Positions 8,537 to 19,311 of a stretch of 64,000 bases of DNA are shown piece by piece. Origin of the DNA: UBA1731 sp964567665 (lineage in GTDB: Bacteria > Verrucomicrobiota > Kiritimatiellia > RFP12 > UBA1067). Both the position numbers and the translations under genes were made by a program. Numbering within the stretch: the first letter of the stretch is position 1; the number at the start of each line of letters is the position of its first letter. The notes under the pieces were generated by a model, which was given only the letters and a program-made list of their open reading frames with translations, had not been told where the DNA came from and searched no databases. The DNA lies in assembly GCA_964567665.1 (NCBI GenBank), contig CAZMNN010000010.1, positions 1-64,000 on the forward strand, read 5' to 3'.

Positions 8537-9664
8537 ATGAAGAACGGCTCCAGAATTTTCGAACTGTACGGCTATCCCGTGGATGATTGGTCAAGTGAAG
8601 CAATGGATAATTTGAGGCATTGCCGTTGCCCCTTCATGAATGAGGAGTGCGATGGTGGCGGCAACAGATTCTCGTCCGCCGTCATTCTTTCAGAGGGGCA
8701 TCCCCTCAAGAGTGTGTTCCCAGACAAGCCCTCCGTTCAGTCTGGTGTCTGCTCTCTTTTGCTGCACGACAGTGAACAGCCGTGGATCGTCTGCCCTCGG
8801 CGTTTGCTGAACTATAGGTGCGGAGTGGAGAAGGAGCGGCAGATGGACGTCAAGCGAATGCTTTGTGAGAAATCAGGCTTGACGGAAGGGGTGCGCTATT
8901 CTGTGTGGTCTGAAGTGAAGATGAAGTGCCAGATTGTCGATGGAGGAAAGACCGGACACTTCGATTATACATTCGATTACGTCATCACCGGGCGGACAAG
9001 GAAATCTCTCGAACAGATATGCGATATTTTTGGATGTTCTCAGTCAAAAGCCGCCAATATGCTTGCGAAAAATGGCTTTACGACTTGTCGGATGAATGGA
9101 GCATTGTACTGTGAAGATTTCCCCGCACTCCCGCTCGTGATTGTGGAGGTAATGACATCAAGCACTTCGGGCGGAAACAAGAGGGACAGAACGCAGATAG
9201 CTCAACTGTTTGAGGATACGGTATTGAAGCTCAACGGCGTCGCGACTGAACCTGCGGGGCCTGGCATAAACTATCGGCAGGTATGGGCGCGAATGGTGAG
9301 CCAGCTGTTGGTCAAGTGTCAGATCGGCAAAGCATGGGGTGGTTCGACGTTTTGGGTTGTTCAGGATCTCCTTGCCAAATACATATCAGAAACCACGGCA
9401 TTGAATTTTTCTGATTTTCTTGCGCAGCATCGTGACGAAGTCAATGTAATTTCCGGTGGATATGGTGATGATGCCATGCCTTTGCGCCGAAAAGAAAACA
9501 TAGCGGAAATACGGGATGTGAAGTTCTATTCCGGTAAAGTTGCGCCAGCATCCGATGAGAGCAAGACCTTTTCCGACATCATCAAACTTGGAGTTTTACC
9601 TCCACGCAGTGAATTGCTGAAAAAGCTGCTGCAGAAAAAGCCCTGTGCAACGTTTGTGTTTTAA
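8537..9664 (+). CDS. NotI-family type II restriction endonuclease
   Basis: 375 residues; start ATG 8537 sits just after the methyltransferase stop, with GGAGGCAAGG upstream. The N-terminus matches the NotI arrangement: a G-Y/H-x-V start, CPF, then GVC and W-I-V-C-P-R-R-L-L. Cys31, Cys38, Cys72 and Cys86 are candidates for the Cys4 iron site known in NotI. The nuclease core shows FDY followed by VIVEVMTSS, matching the position of the PD-(D/E)xK-like D...E-x-Q of NotI, but the residue at the Gln position appears to be Met. Translational coupling to a C5-methyltransferase supports a functional R-M pair. Specificity may be GC-rich like NotI's GCGGCCGC, but this is not demonstrated. The upstream extension of this frame inside the methyltransferase gene is a shadow. 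Confidence 0.8.
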   Translation: MKNGSRIFELYGYPVDDWSSEAMDNLRHCRCPFMNEECDGGGNRFSSAVILSEGHPLKSVFPDKPSVQSGVCSLLLHDSEQPWIVCPRRLLNYRCGVEKERQMDVKRMLCEKSGLTEGVRYSVWSEVKMKCQIVDGGKTGHFDYTFDYVITGRTRKSLEQICDIFGCSQSKAANMLAKNGFTTCRMNGALYCEDFPALPLVIVEVMTSSTSGGNKRDRTQIAQLFEDTVLKLNGVATEPAGPGINYRQVWARMVSQLLVKCQIGKAWGGSTFWVVQDLLAKYISETTALNFSDFLAQHRDEVNVISGGYGDDAMPLRRKENIAEIRDVKFYSGKVAPASDESKTFSDIIKLGVLPPRSELLKKLLQKKPCATFVF

Positions 9665-9702
9665 CGGACAATCCGTAGTTGACGAAGGAGTGGAAAAGCG
9701 GA

Positions 9703-12036
9703 ATGAAGAGCAAATTTGTTGAAATTGTGAGGATTGTGGCGATATTAGTTGCATTGTGCATGGGTGGCTTCGCGTCAGGCGAAATGAAGCTCGCGTACGA
9801 GATTCCGACGGAAGATGCAGGTGCGAGCCTCGCCATGTTCCCGAAGCTCAAGGCGATGGGGTATGACGGTGTTCGGTCAAGGGCGTTCTGGGGCGCAGAC
9901 CATGATGTGCTGTCGAAGATGCTGAAGTCAAGCGGACTTGCAGTGGCCGGGATGCCGGTCGCACTGGAACAAATGGACGGGAAGGAAATCGAGTCCACGG
10001 TTGCGTTCTGCCGCAGGTTCGGGGTGAAACATCTGATCGTGGACGGTTTCAGGGGCGGAACGTCATCGGAATGGCGGACGTTCTGCGGACGCATCGCCGA
10101 TGCGGGGCGGCGACTTGCTCCGCTTGGAATAAGGCTGGCATACGGCAACGGCATCTACGAATTCGAGGAGTGTCTGCAACGGGAGTTCCCCGCAGACATC
10201 GTCAAGGCTGACCGCGAGGTTGCCGTTGAGCTGGATGTATGCGCCGTTGCGGAGTCCGGACGCGACGCGGCGACATGGATCGCCGATCTTCGCGGACGGC
10301 TGCCTGGTGTGCGCGTGAGGCGGCGTGGGGCTGCGGCGTTCCGTGCCGGCGAAGATTCAGCTGGCTGGGTGCGGACGCTCGATGCAGCGCGTAAAGCCGG
10401 CGCGGATTGGCTTGTCGTCGGAGGCGACGGCGCAACGGCAGATGGCGCCGCTGCGGACGCCGCGTTCCTCCGGAAGATCTGGCGCGACGTGCCGCCGCCG
10501 GCGAAGAGGCCCCGCACCGTGATGAACCTTGTCAATTTCGTGCGCGGATGCGAGCCGCGCCGTCCGATGGATCTTGTAATGCCGCTTGCCGAGCAGATAA
10601 GGTGCAACAGCAGATATGGCGTGGCGAACACGATCCTGCTTCAGTACGATGCGATGATCCGCAACGACATCATGGCGGCGGCCGCCACCGCCGACAGGAC
10701 GAAGACCGAGTTTGGAGTGTGGATCGAAATCGTCAAGCCTCTTTGCGAGGCGGTCGACATTCCGTGGCGCGGACGCAACGGTTGGGCCTGGGACTGGTGG
10801 GTGAATCCCGGCTTCCTTGAGGCGTACACGCAGAAGCAGAGAGCTGCGCTGATCGATGAGCTGTTCCGTCTCTTCAAGGAGAAGTTCGGTGACTATCCTC
10901 AGAGCGTCGGATCGTGGGTCATGGATGCGTGGTCGATCGGCTACATGAAGGAACGGTACGGAATCGTCGCAGTGTGCGTGTGCAAGGAGCAGGATGTCAC
11001 GGATGCGTACGGGCTTCGCGGCGGCTACTCGAACGGCGTGTACTATCCGTCGAAGAACAACATGCTCTCCGCCGCCAGCGACATGGCAAACGCAATCAAG
11101 GTGCCGGTGTTCAAGATGCTCACGCCCGATCCGATATACAACTACGGCATAAGCTACGAGTACCTTGATTCCCGCAACGGGAAGAGACGCCGGCACGTGG
11201 TGACGCTCGAACCCGCCGCGCTCGGCAAGAATCCGTACATTGTGGACTGGTACTTCCGCACCTATACGGAACAGCGTGGTCTTCTCAACATCTCGTATAT
11301 GCAGACGGGGCAGGAGAACAGCTTCGGGTGGACGCAGTTCGGGGTGAACGTAGGCTACTACAACCAGATGGAGGAGATTGTCGACTACGCCAAACGCGGG
11401 CTTATCGAGATCGAGACGCTTGGCGACACCGGCCGCCGCTTCCTTGCCGATCATCAGGAGAACTGCGCCCAGACGCAGATTGCACTTGAGGACTGGAACG
11501 GGCAGGGCAGACGCAGCGTGTGGTACAACTGCAGGAACTATCGCGCAAACCTCTATCAGGAGGGAAACCGGTTCTACATTCGCGACATCCACAAGATGTG
11601 CGACGGCTTTGCCGAAGATCATCTCACGACGGCGAGCACAAACTGGAACGAAGTCCTGTATACGCCGCCGGTAGTTGATGCGTACATGTTCCATTCCGAA
11701 AATGCACCGGGCATGATTTCGTTCACCGGTGAGGCCGTAGGGATGATGCCACGCACCACAGGCGAGAACGAGATTGAAGTGACCTGCTTCTATGCGGACG
11801 GCACGACCACGCTCGTCCGTTTCGACGAGAAGGGGCTTACGGTGTTCGGAATGCCGCTTGAAATCAAGATGAACGGCGAATGGCGCGGGCGGCACGAATT
11901 CGCGCCCGGACGCATCAACCTGACGTTCAAGGATTTCCGCTATGCTGTCGGCTGCGAGGGCCGTCTTTCCCCGACAGATTCCGGCTACCGGATCGAACCT
12001 GTGAAGGGGCGGATTCGTTTCGACCTTTCGCTTTGA
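9703..12036 (+). CDS. secreted DUF3863-type protein with N-terminal isomerase-like barrel
   Basis: 777 residues from ATG 9703, which opens a signal peptide (MKSKFVEIVRIVAILVALC); an in-frame TTG at 9679 is less likely. Residues about 25-270 look like a sugar-phosphate isomerase/epimerase TIM barrel. From about residue 280 the protein resembles the DUF3863/DUF3864 family known mostly from Bacteroidetes, rich in Trp and aromatic residues (for example NGWAWDWWVNPGF and GSWVMDAWSIGY) and probably acting on carbohydrate, though no reaction is established for the family. It is followed by a GH78 gene only 14 bases downstream, so the two are likely co-transcribed and used on the same glycan. Confidence 0.7.
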   Translation: MKSKFVEIVRIVAILVALCMGGFASGEMKLAYEIPTEDAGASLAMFPKLKAMGYDGVRSRAFWGADHDVLSKMLKSSGLAVAGMPVALEQMDGKEIESTVAFCRRFGVKHLIVDGFRGGTSSEWRTFCGRIADAGRRLAPLGIRLAYGNGIYEFEECLQREFPADIVKADREVAVELDVCAVAESGRDAATWIADLRGRLPGVRVRRRGAAAFRAGEDSAGWVRTLDAARKAGADWLVVGGDGATADGAAADAAFLRKIWRDVPPPAKRPRTVMNLVNFVRGCEPRRPMDLVMPLAEQIRCNSRYGVANTILLQYDAMIRNDIMAAAATADRTKTEFGVWIEIVKPLCEAVDIPWRGRNGWAWDWWVNPGFLEAYTQKQRAALIDELFRLFKEKFGDYPQSVGSWVMDAWSIGYMKERYGIVAVCVCKEQDVTDAYGLRGGYSNGVYYPSKNNMLSAASDMANAIKVPVFKMLTPDPIYNYGISYEYLDSRNGKRRRHVVTLEPAALGKNPYIVDWYFRTYTEQRGLLNISYMQTGQENSFGWTQFGVNVGYYNQMEEIVDYAKRGLIEIETLGDTGRRFLADHQENCAQTQIALEDWNGQGRRSVWYNCRNYRANLYQEGNRFYIRDIHKMCDGFAEDHLTTASTNWNEVLYTPPVVDAYMFHSENAPGMISFTGEAVGMMPRTTGENEIEVTCFYADGTTTLVRFDEKGLTVFGMPLEIKMNGEWRGRHEFAPGRINLTFKDFRYAVGCEGRLSPTDSGYRIEPVKGRIRFDLSL

Positions 12037-12050
12037 CGGAGAGAGACATC

Positions 12051-14759
12051 ATGAAAATGCACTGTGCGCTTGCCGCCATTGTCTGCTCCGCCGCAGCGGC
12101 GCTTGCGTCGCCGTCGTCCCTGATGTGCGAATACCGGACGGATCCGATCGGACTTGAGACTGCCTCACCGCGTCTGTCGTGGCGGACAGATGACGGACAG
12201 ACCGCCTGGCGGGTGCGTGTGGCCTCCACTCCAGAGGGATTGTCCCGCGGTGTCGCAGACCTCTGGGATTCGGGGAAGGTGGACGGCGGCGATATGCACG
12301 GCGTGGCGTATGGCGGAACGCCGCCAAAACCATCGCAGCGGGCGTTCTGGCAGGTGAAGACGTGGACGGCGGAATCCGGCGAGAGCGAGTGGAGCGAACC
12401 GGCCATGTGGCAGTGGGGGATGCTTCGCGCAGACTGGAAGGCGAAATGGATATCGGCCGGCTCTATGATCCCGACGCCATGCTTCGTGAAAAGGTTTAGG
12501 GCGAAGATGAAGCCGGTGAGCGCAACGCTGCATATAACGGGGCTTGGCTACTACGAGGCGTCTCTAAACGGACGGCGCATCGGCACGAAGTTGCTTGACC
12601 CCGCGCCCACGGACTACACGAAGACCGTCCTCTACTCCACATATGCGCTTGACGAAGAGATACGCCCCGGCGAAAATACGCTTTCGGTGATTGTCGGACA
12701 CGGCCTGTTCTGCGTGAGGGCGCTATCCCAGTGGTGGTTTGAACGCGCCCCGTGGAAAGCCGCGCCTTGCATGATTGCGCGGCTTGAGCTTGCATATCCG
12801 GACGGCACATCGGAGACGGTTGTCTCCGACCGCTCATGGCGGCAGGTCAGAAGTCCGGTGGGCTACGACGATTTCCGCGAAGGGGAGGTCATAGGCGCGT
12901 GGCATCCGTCGCTCCCGGATTACGGAACAGACGGCATACCGGCGGTGGAGCGCCGTGGCCCGTGTGGACGGCTTGTCGCGGAGAGCCAGCATCCGGCGGA
13001 AGCGGTCGAGACGTTCCGGCCGGTGTCGATACACGCGTTTGATGGCGGTGTGCAGGTCGTGGAGTTTCCGAAGGACATATCCGGATGGGTGGAACTCAAG
13101 ATACGCGGTGCGAAAAAAGGGGATGTCGTCTCAATCAGATACGACGAGCGCGTTGAGAAGGACTTTTCGCCAGTGGCACCGTCGCCGGGGAACGATGCCG
13201 ATCTGCGCCTTCCCGCAAAAGGGCCGGACCGCCGCCGGATAGATTGCTATTTCAAGGCTTCCGCCTCATTCCCAGTATGCACAACGGACATTGGATTTCA
13301 GACGGACAGGTTCGTATGCGCCGGTGCGGAAGAGGAGACGTACGAGCCACGCTTCACCTACAACGGCTTCCGGTACGTCGTGATCCGAGGATTGCGTACG
13401 CCGTTGCAGAGGCAGGATGTCGTCGCGAAGTTCATCCATACCGCGTTCCCGCGTACTGCGTCGTTCGAATGTTCCGATCCTGTCTTCAACCGCCTGATGG
13501 CGATGGCGGATGTTGCATATCGCGCCAACTTCACGGACGGCTTTCCCACGGACTGTCCGCACCGCGAGAAGAACGGATGGACGGGTGACGCCTCGATCGC
13601 CTCCGAGCTTGCCCAGTACTGCTACGAGAACACGAGCGGGTACGAGAAGTGGTTGCGGGACATATGCGATGCGCAGAACGCAAAGGGCGACATCCCCGGC
13701 ATCGTGCCGAGCGCAGGATGGGGTTTTACGTGGGGGAACGGTCCGGCCTGGGATTCGGCGCTTCCGGTCATAGCGTGGAACCTCTACATCTACAAGGATG
13801 ACGTGCGCATCCTTGGCGAGGTGTACCCAGCGCTTGTTCGATATCTTGCATACACTGCGACAAAGGCGTCCGGAAACCTTGTGCGCCATGGTCTTGGAGA
13901 CTGGGTGTCGCCGGACACCAGGTTCATGCCGTCCGTGGAATTCACGTCGTCATGCTACTACATGCAGGCGCAGGAGATCGCGTCACGCATGGCTGCGGCA
14001 ATCGGGAGACGTGACGATGCGGCGCGTTTCGCCGATGGTGCGGCGGCGACGAAGGCGGCGATCAACGCCAGATTCCTCAAGGATGGCGGGACATACGACA
14101 ACGGCGGCCAGACGGCGCAGGGCATGGCGCTATCCTTCGGACTGCCGCCGGCGAATGCGCTGGAATCGGTGCGGGCGCGTCTTGTGGCGGCGGTCAATGA
14201 GGCTGACGGCAAGACGCGCATGGGAGTGCTGGGGATGAAGCACACATTCCGTGCGCTGAGCGATGCCGGGCGAAGCGACTTGGCGTTTGCGATGATAACG
14301 CACCCCGGCTCGCCGTCCCCTGCGGACTGGGTGCGCAAGGGCGGCACGGCCCTGTGGGAGGATTGGGCGGACGGTGCGTCCCGCAACCACATCATGTTCG
14401 GAGATTTCGCCTGCTGGGCGTATCAGCGGCTGGCCGGAATCCGTCTGCCGGACGGCGGAACCGCCGCAACGCCCGCTCCACCGGTACGTGCGTTCAGGGA
14501 ATTTCTCGTCGCGCCGGAGTTTGTGCCTCAACTCAACTACGTGAAGGCGAGCGTGGAGAGCGTCTACGGAAGGATGTCCGTCCACTGGCGTCGCACGGAT
14601 GACGGACGGATATCCCTTGAAGTGGCTGTGCCGCCCAACACGTCCGCGACGCTTCGTCTTCCCGGTTGCAGCGACCGTCGTCTTGCCGCCGGCGTACACA
14701 GGCTGACCTGTTCCGCCGTCAGCCACGCCAAACAGACAATGCACGACACGCAGAAATGA
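12051..14759 (+). CDS. alpha-L-rhamnosidase, GH78
   Basis: About 902 residues. ATG 12051 follows a GGAGAGAG ribosome site and begins a signal peptide (MKMHCALAAIVCSAAAALAS). The order of domains is that of bacterial GH78: an N-terminal fibronectin-like part (TDPIGLETASPRLSW), the lectin-like N domain (about 130-300), a linker sandwich, the (alpha/alpha)6 catalytic domain and a C-terminal beta-sandwich. The hallmark DCPHREKNGWTGDA, which carries the general acid Glu, starts at about residue 501. Family enzymes release terminal alpha-L-rhamnose from plant or microbial polysaccharides. The export signal indicates periplasmic or extracellular action. Longer upstream reading of this frame overlaps the previous gene and is not supported. 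Confidence 0.92.
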   Translation: MKMHCALAAIVCSAAAALASPSSLMCEYRTDPIGLETASPRLSWRTDDGQTAWRVRVASTPEGLSRGVADLWDSGKVDGGDMHGVAYGGTPPKPSQRAFWQVKTWTAESGESEWSEPAMWQWGMLRADWKAKWISAGSMIPTPCFVKRFRAKMKPVSATLHITGLGYYEASLNGRRIGTKLLDPAPTDYTKTVLYSTYALDEEIRPGENTLSVIVGHGLFCVRALSQWWFERAPWKAAPCMIARLELAYPDGTSETVVSDRSWRQVRSPVGYDDFREGEVIGAWHPSLPDYGTDGIPAVERRGPCGRLVAESQHPAEAVETFRPVSIHAFDGGVQVVEFPKDISGWVELKIRGAKKGDVVSIRYDERVEKDFSPVAPSPGNDADLRLPAKGPDRRRIDCYFKASASFPVCTTDIGFQTDRFVCAGAEEETYEPRFTYNGFRYVVIRGLRTPLQRQDVVAKFIHTAFPRTASFECSDPVFNRLMAMADVAYRANFTDGFPTDCPHREKNGWTGDASIASELAQYCYENTSGYEKWLRDICDAQNAKGDIPGIVPSAGWGFTWGNGPAWDSALPVIAWNLYIYKDDVRILGEVYPALVRYLAYTATKASGNLVRHGLGDWVSPDTRFMPSVEFTSSCYYMQAQEIASRMAAAIGRRDDAARFADGAAATKAAINARFLKDGGTYDNGGQTAQGMALSFGLPPANALESVRARLVAAVNEADGKTRMGVLGMKHTFRALSDAGRSDLAFAMITHPGSPSPADWVRKGGTALWEDWADGASRNHIMFGDFACWAYQRLAGIRLPDGGTAATPAPPVRAFREFLVAPEFVPQLNYVKASVESVYGRMSVHWRRTDDGRISLEVAVPPNTSATLRLPGCSDRRLAAGVHRLTCSAVSHAKQTMHDTQK

Positions 14760-14846
14760 AAAGCAGACGGAGATGAAGGCGGAGATGAAAAAACATTGGC
14801 TGCACTGACGCTTTCGCTATCGACATGGCATGGATGCGTTGCGGTC

Positions 14847-14855
14847 TGATATAAT
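14847..14855 (+). promoter_or_regulatory. extended -10 promoter of icd
   Basis: TG-A-TATAAT (TATAAT 14850-14855) lies in the 142-base gap before icd; the start site would be about 40 bases before the ATG at 14902, which has GGAGCAG upstream. No convincing -35 is present. The rest of the gap holds a short GGAGATGAA duplication (14770-14789) and nothing else recognisable. Confidence 0.6.
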
Positions 14856-14901
14856 ACGCACCAAAACACAACGCGGCTGAGACCGCAAAGATGGAGCAGA
14901 G

Positions 14902-16128
<1,227 letters not shown>

Positions 16129-16143
16129 CGTCAACGCGGGGGG

Positions 16144-18573
16144 CTATTCCGTCGGCGAGCCGAAAAGCGTCTCCGCAAGGCGGACAAGCCCCATCGCATC
16201 CTTTGAGTAGAAGTCTGCGCCGATCTTTTCGGCGTAGTCTTCCGTCAGTACCGCGCCGCCCACTGTGACTTTACAGTCGGGCAGCTCTTCGTGGATCATC
16301 CTTACGGTCTGCTCCATGAATCCCACTGTCGTCGTCATCAACGCGGACAGCCCCACGAGCCGCGCCTTTTCGCGCCGTGCCGCCGCAACAACCGTCTCCG
16401 GCGGCACGTCACGACCGAGGTCGATGACCTTGAAGCCGTAGTTTTCGAGAAGTGCGCGGCAGATGTTTTTTCCGATGTCGTGTATGTCGCCCTTGACGGT
16501 CGCAACTATCACAGGGCCTTTTACGTCGCCGTCTCCGCGTGACGGAAGGGCAGAACGCACGACGTCAAACGCCGCACCGGCGGCCTCCGCCGCCATCAGC
16601 AGCTGCGGAAGGAACACGGTGCCGGCCTCAAATCCCCTGCCCACCGTTTCAAGCGCTGGCACTATCGCCGTCCCTATTATGTCAAGCGGCACCTCTCCAT
16701 TTGTCAGTGCGGCCTTTGCGGCAGCTGCGGCATCGGATTTCAGTCCGTGCCTTATTGCCCCTGCGATGTCGTTGCCGGATTGCGTCGGCGATGCCGTTGC
16801 CGGGGAGCGATGCGCGGAGACAACACCGGCAGCCGCCGTCGCGGGGGTGAAATCCCTGAACGCCTCTATCCACTCTCCGCAGCTGCGGTCTTTTCCGGTA
16901 AGCGCCCTGAACGCACGGTAGGCCGTCATCATGTCGGCTGCAAGCGGATTGATGATTCCGGCGGAAAGGCCGTTCGCGAGCGCCATCGTGTAGAACGTAG
17001 CGTTCAGCAGAGGTCTGGCCGGCAGCCCGAACGAGATGTTGGACACGCCAAGGCAGGTGCGGCATCCAAGTTCATCGCGCACCCTGCGGAGAGCTTCAAG
17101 GATCACGTTTGCGCTGTCTGGCTCTGCGCTTACAGCGAGACACAGAACGTCAATCACGAAATCGGACGGTTTCAATCCGAACTCCGCGCCGCGCTTCAAT
17201 ATTCTGCGGGCGATGCAAAGACGGCCTTCCGCAGTCGGCGGGATTCCGTTTTCGTCGAGAGTAAGAGCCACGACAACGCCGCCGTATTTCGCAACGGCCG
17301 GAAACACGGTGTCCATCGATTCGGCCTTTCCGTTGACCGAGTTTATCAGAGGTTTTCCGTTGTAGTGGCGGAGGGCGCGTTCGAGCGCCGCCGGATCGGA
17401 CGTGTCAATCTGCAGCGGAATGTCCGTGACGCTCTGCACGGCCTGCACCGTGGATGTCAGCACGGCAGCTTCATCAATGCCAGGCACGCCTACGTTCACA
17501 TCCAGCACATGCGCACCCGCGTCAGCCTGGGCAACCGCTTCGCGCAGGACGTATGCCACGTCTCCTTCCGTGAGGGCGGCCTTCAACTTCTTCTTTCCTG
17601 TTGGATTTATCCGCTCGCCGATGACGATGGAATCGCGGAACGGAATCTCGACCGTGCGAGAACCGGACGTGATGACGGTTCGCGCTTCGCGTCCGCTTCT
17701 GGCGTTCGCTTGACAGGTCTGCAAAGTGCGCTTCACGGCGGCAATGTGTCCGGGCGTTGTGCCGCAGCATCCGCCGACGATCGTTGCGCCCGCTTCGACG
17801 AGAGCAGCGACATCCTTCACAAATTCATCCGGGCCGACGGTGAACGTGGTGCGTCCGTTTACGACCTTCGGCATCCCTGCGTTCGGCTTCACGGCAACCG
17901 GAAGCGAGGTCGCGTCAGCGAGCCTCTTCACGAACGGGAGCATTCTGTCCGGCCCGAAGCCGCAGTTCAGGCCGATGGCATCCACGTGAAGTCCGTCGAG
18001 CAGCGCGGCAACGCACTCCACGTCGGCGCCGGTCAGCAGCTTTCCGTCTTCGCCGAGCGCAACTGTCGCAAGCACGGGAAGCGATGCGTTCTCCTTTGCT
18101 GCAAGGATGGCGGCTTTAAGTTCGTAGGTGTCGCCCATCGTCTCAATCGCTATCAGGTCGGCGCCGGCCCTTGCGCCGATGCTCACCTGTTCCGCGAACG
18201 CATCGTATGCGGCGTCGAACTCGAAGTCTCCGGCGGGCTTGAGAAGCCGTCCGGTAGGGCCAACGTCGAGGGCGACAAGCCTTCCGCCGCCGATTGCCGA
18301 AACCGCATCCTTCGCCACCGATATGCCGGCCGATATCACGTCGTGAAGGGGAGCGTCGCCATGGTACTTCGCCGCATTTGCGCCGAAAGTGTTTGCGTAT
18401 ACGATGTCCGCCCCTGCGGCAAGGTACGCACTGTGTATCGCAAGGACGTCTCCGGGGCGCGAGAGGTTCCACAGTTCCGGCGTTTCGCCTGGGGCAAGTC
18501 CTGCCTCCTGAAGCTGCGTTCCCATGCCGCCGTCGAGAACGACAATGCGGTTCAGGTCGAATATGGTGTTCAT
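16144..18573 (-). CDS. metH: B12-dependent methionine synthase lacking the activation domain
   Basis: 809 residues, shorter than the roughly 1200 of the E. coli enzyme. Domain order: homocysteine-binding barrel (about 1-290) with zinc cysteines in GLNCGFG and GGCCGTTPGH; methyltetrahydrofolate (pterin) barrel (about 305-560) beginning IGERINPTGKKKL; cap domain (about 610-690); and cobalamin domain with GDIHDIGKN, whose His is the lower ligand of cobalt. The C-terminal SAM-dependent reactivation domain is absent and is instead encoded by the gene immediately upstream (start and stop overlap by 4 bases), as described for Thermotoga. It transfers a methyl group from methyltetrahydrofolate to homocysteine. 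A cobalamin uptake locus with a riboswitch lies divergently next door. Confidence 0.95.
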   Translation of the reverse strand: MNTIFDLNRIVVLDGGMGTQLQEAGLAPGETPELWNLSRPGDVLAIHSAYLAAGADIVYANTFGANAAKYHGDAPLHDVISAGISVAKDAVSAIGGGRLVALDVGPTGRLLKPAGDFEFDAAYDAFAEQVSIGARAGADLIAIETMGDTYELKAAILAAKENASLPVLATVALGEDGKLLTGADVECVAALLDGLHVDAIGLNCGFGPDRMLPFVKRLADATSLPVAVKPNAGMPKVVNGRTTFTVGPDEFVKDVAALVEAGATIVGGCCGTTPGHIAAVKRTLQTCQANARSGREARTVITSGSRTVEIPFRDSIVIGERINPTGKKKLKAALTEGDVAYVLREAVAQADAGAHVLDVNVGVPGIDEAAVLTSTVQAVQSVTDIPLQIDTSDPAALERALRHYNGKPLINSVNGKAESMDTVFPAVAKYGGVVVALTLDENGIPPTAEGRLCIARRILKRGAEFGLKPSDFVIDVLCLAVSAEPDSANVILEALRRVRDELGCRTCLGVSNISFGLPARPLLNATFYTMALANGLSAGIINPLAADMMTAYRAFRALTGKDRSCGEWIEAFRDFTPATAAAGVVSAHRSPATASPTQSGNDIAGAIRHGLKSDAAAAAKAALTNGEVPLDIIGTAIVPALETVGRGFEAGTVFLPQLLMAAEAAGAAFDVVRSALPSRGDGDVKGPVIVATVKGDIHDIGKNICRALLENYGFKVIDLGRDVPPETVVAAARREKARLVGLSALMTTTVGFMEQTVRMIHEELPDCKVTVGGAVLTEDYAEKIGADFYSKDAMGLVRLAETLFGSPTE

Positions 18574-19187
18574 GCCGTGATGATCTCCTCGTTTTTCACG
18601 CCGATTATCGCGCTCACCGATTTCGAAGGCGCCATCAGCATTGTGTCGGTAAGCGATACGCCGACGGTGCGCGGCGCATCGAGAAGGGCGAGCAGTTCGC
18701 GTTGGGCGGATAGCGGAAACGTGCCATATCCCGGCGAATATCTTGCAATCAGGCGTTCTCCGTCCGAAAGTTCAGAACAGATGTCCTCTTCAACAGAATC
18801 CATCAGACGTTCTATTAGCGCGGCGCCGATTGCCTGGACAATGAACGCATCCGCTCCGGACGACACCGAGACGCGTCTGTGGAACGTGTCAAACCCGGTG
18901 CCGAGGGTGCCGCAGGCGAGATAGGCGCATCTGCATCCGTCAAGATGCCGGGCAAGTGTCCCGCTGATGTCAAGCCGCACTGCGCCGGAGGCGATTGCGC
19001 CGGACGAGATCGAGAAGCGGCTCCAGACGTTGGCGGGGCGTATCGCCGCCATGGCCTTGTCGCGCAGGCGCAGCGTACGCTCCGCCAGCTCTCCATCCGG
19101 GATGCGCCGCCCCATGCGCAGATACCGCGCTATTTCTGCGAGGCTCACGCCGAGACGGCCACATTCTGTATCCAATTCCATGCTCAT
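18570..19187 (-). CDS. stand-alone methionine synthase reactivation-domain protein
   Basis: 205 residues, first gene of a two-gene operon with metH (ATGA overlap). The sequence resembles the B12-dependent methionine synthase activation domain (Met_synt_B12): an N-terminal helical part with E-I-A-R-Y-L-R-M, a central strand/helix part with LACGTLGTGFD, and R-Y-S-P-G-Y-G near residue 150, which in MetH is the SAM-binding RxxPGYG motif. It would bind SAM and help remethylate oxidised cobalamin on the truncated MetH. The start ATG (19187) is followed closely by another ATG (19181). The promoter box suggests a leader of only about 10 bases. Confidence 0.85.
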   Translation of the reverse strand: MSMELDTECGRLGVSLAEIARYLRMGRRIPDGELAERTLRLRDKAMAAIRPANVWSRFSISSGAIASGAVRLDISGTLARHLDGCRCAYLACGTLGTGFDTFHRRVSVSSGADAFIVQAIGAALIERLMDSVEEDICSELSDGERLIARYSPGYGTFPLSAQRELLALLDAPRTVGVSLTDTMLMAPSKSVSAIIGVKNEEIITA

Positions 19188-19203
19188 CAGTGTTGATGCG
19201 CAG

Positions 19204-19212
19204 ATTATAGCA
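19204..19212 (-). promoter_or_regulatory. extended -10 promoter of the metH operon
   Basis: On the minus strand the sequence reads TGC-TATAAT, with the -10 hexamer at 19209-19204. The start site would be about 19197, leaving about 10 bases before the ATG at 19187 and no room for a Shine-Dalgarno sequence. No riboswitch is visible on this side of the divergent region. Confidence 0.6.
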
Positions 19213-19291
19213 TGGATGCGCAGGTGTTTGGCATAGCCATCCCCTGCGATGCCCTATAGGCTTTCCCTATGCCCGCGCTGTTTTGTGCGTG

Positions 19292-19300
19292 TGATAGAAT
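19292..19300 (+). promoter_or_regulatory. extended -10 promoter of the cobalamin uptake operon
   Basis: TG-A-TAGAAT (19292-19300) is positioned so that transcription would begin near 19307, just before the cobalamin riboswitch aptamer. Confidence 0.5.
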
Positions 19301-19311
19301 ACGCACCCATC

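Noticed and set aside
10357..11895. 512-codon open frame on the minus strand
   Set aside because: Antisense shadow of the DUF3863-type gene; Arg/His/Val-rich sequence with no recognisable domain or ribosome site.
14760..14846. Terminator after the GH78 gene
   Set aside because: Only a short GGAGATGAA duplication and an A6 run are present; no stem followed by U residues was found.
16747..18924. 725-codon open frame on the plus strand
   Set aside because: It is entirely antisense to metH and its reactivation gene, has no domain similarity and reflects the GC-rich codon pattern of the real genes.
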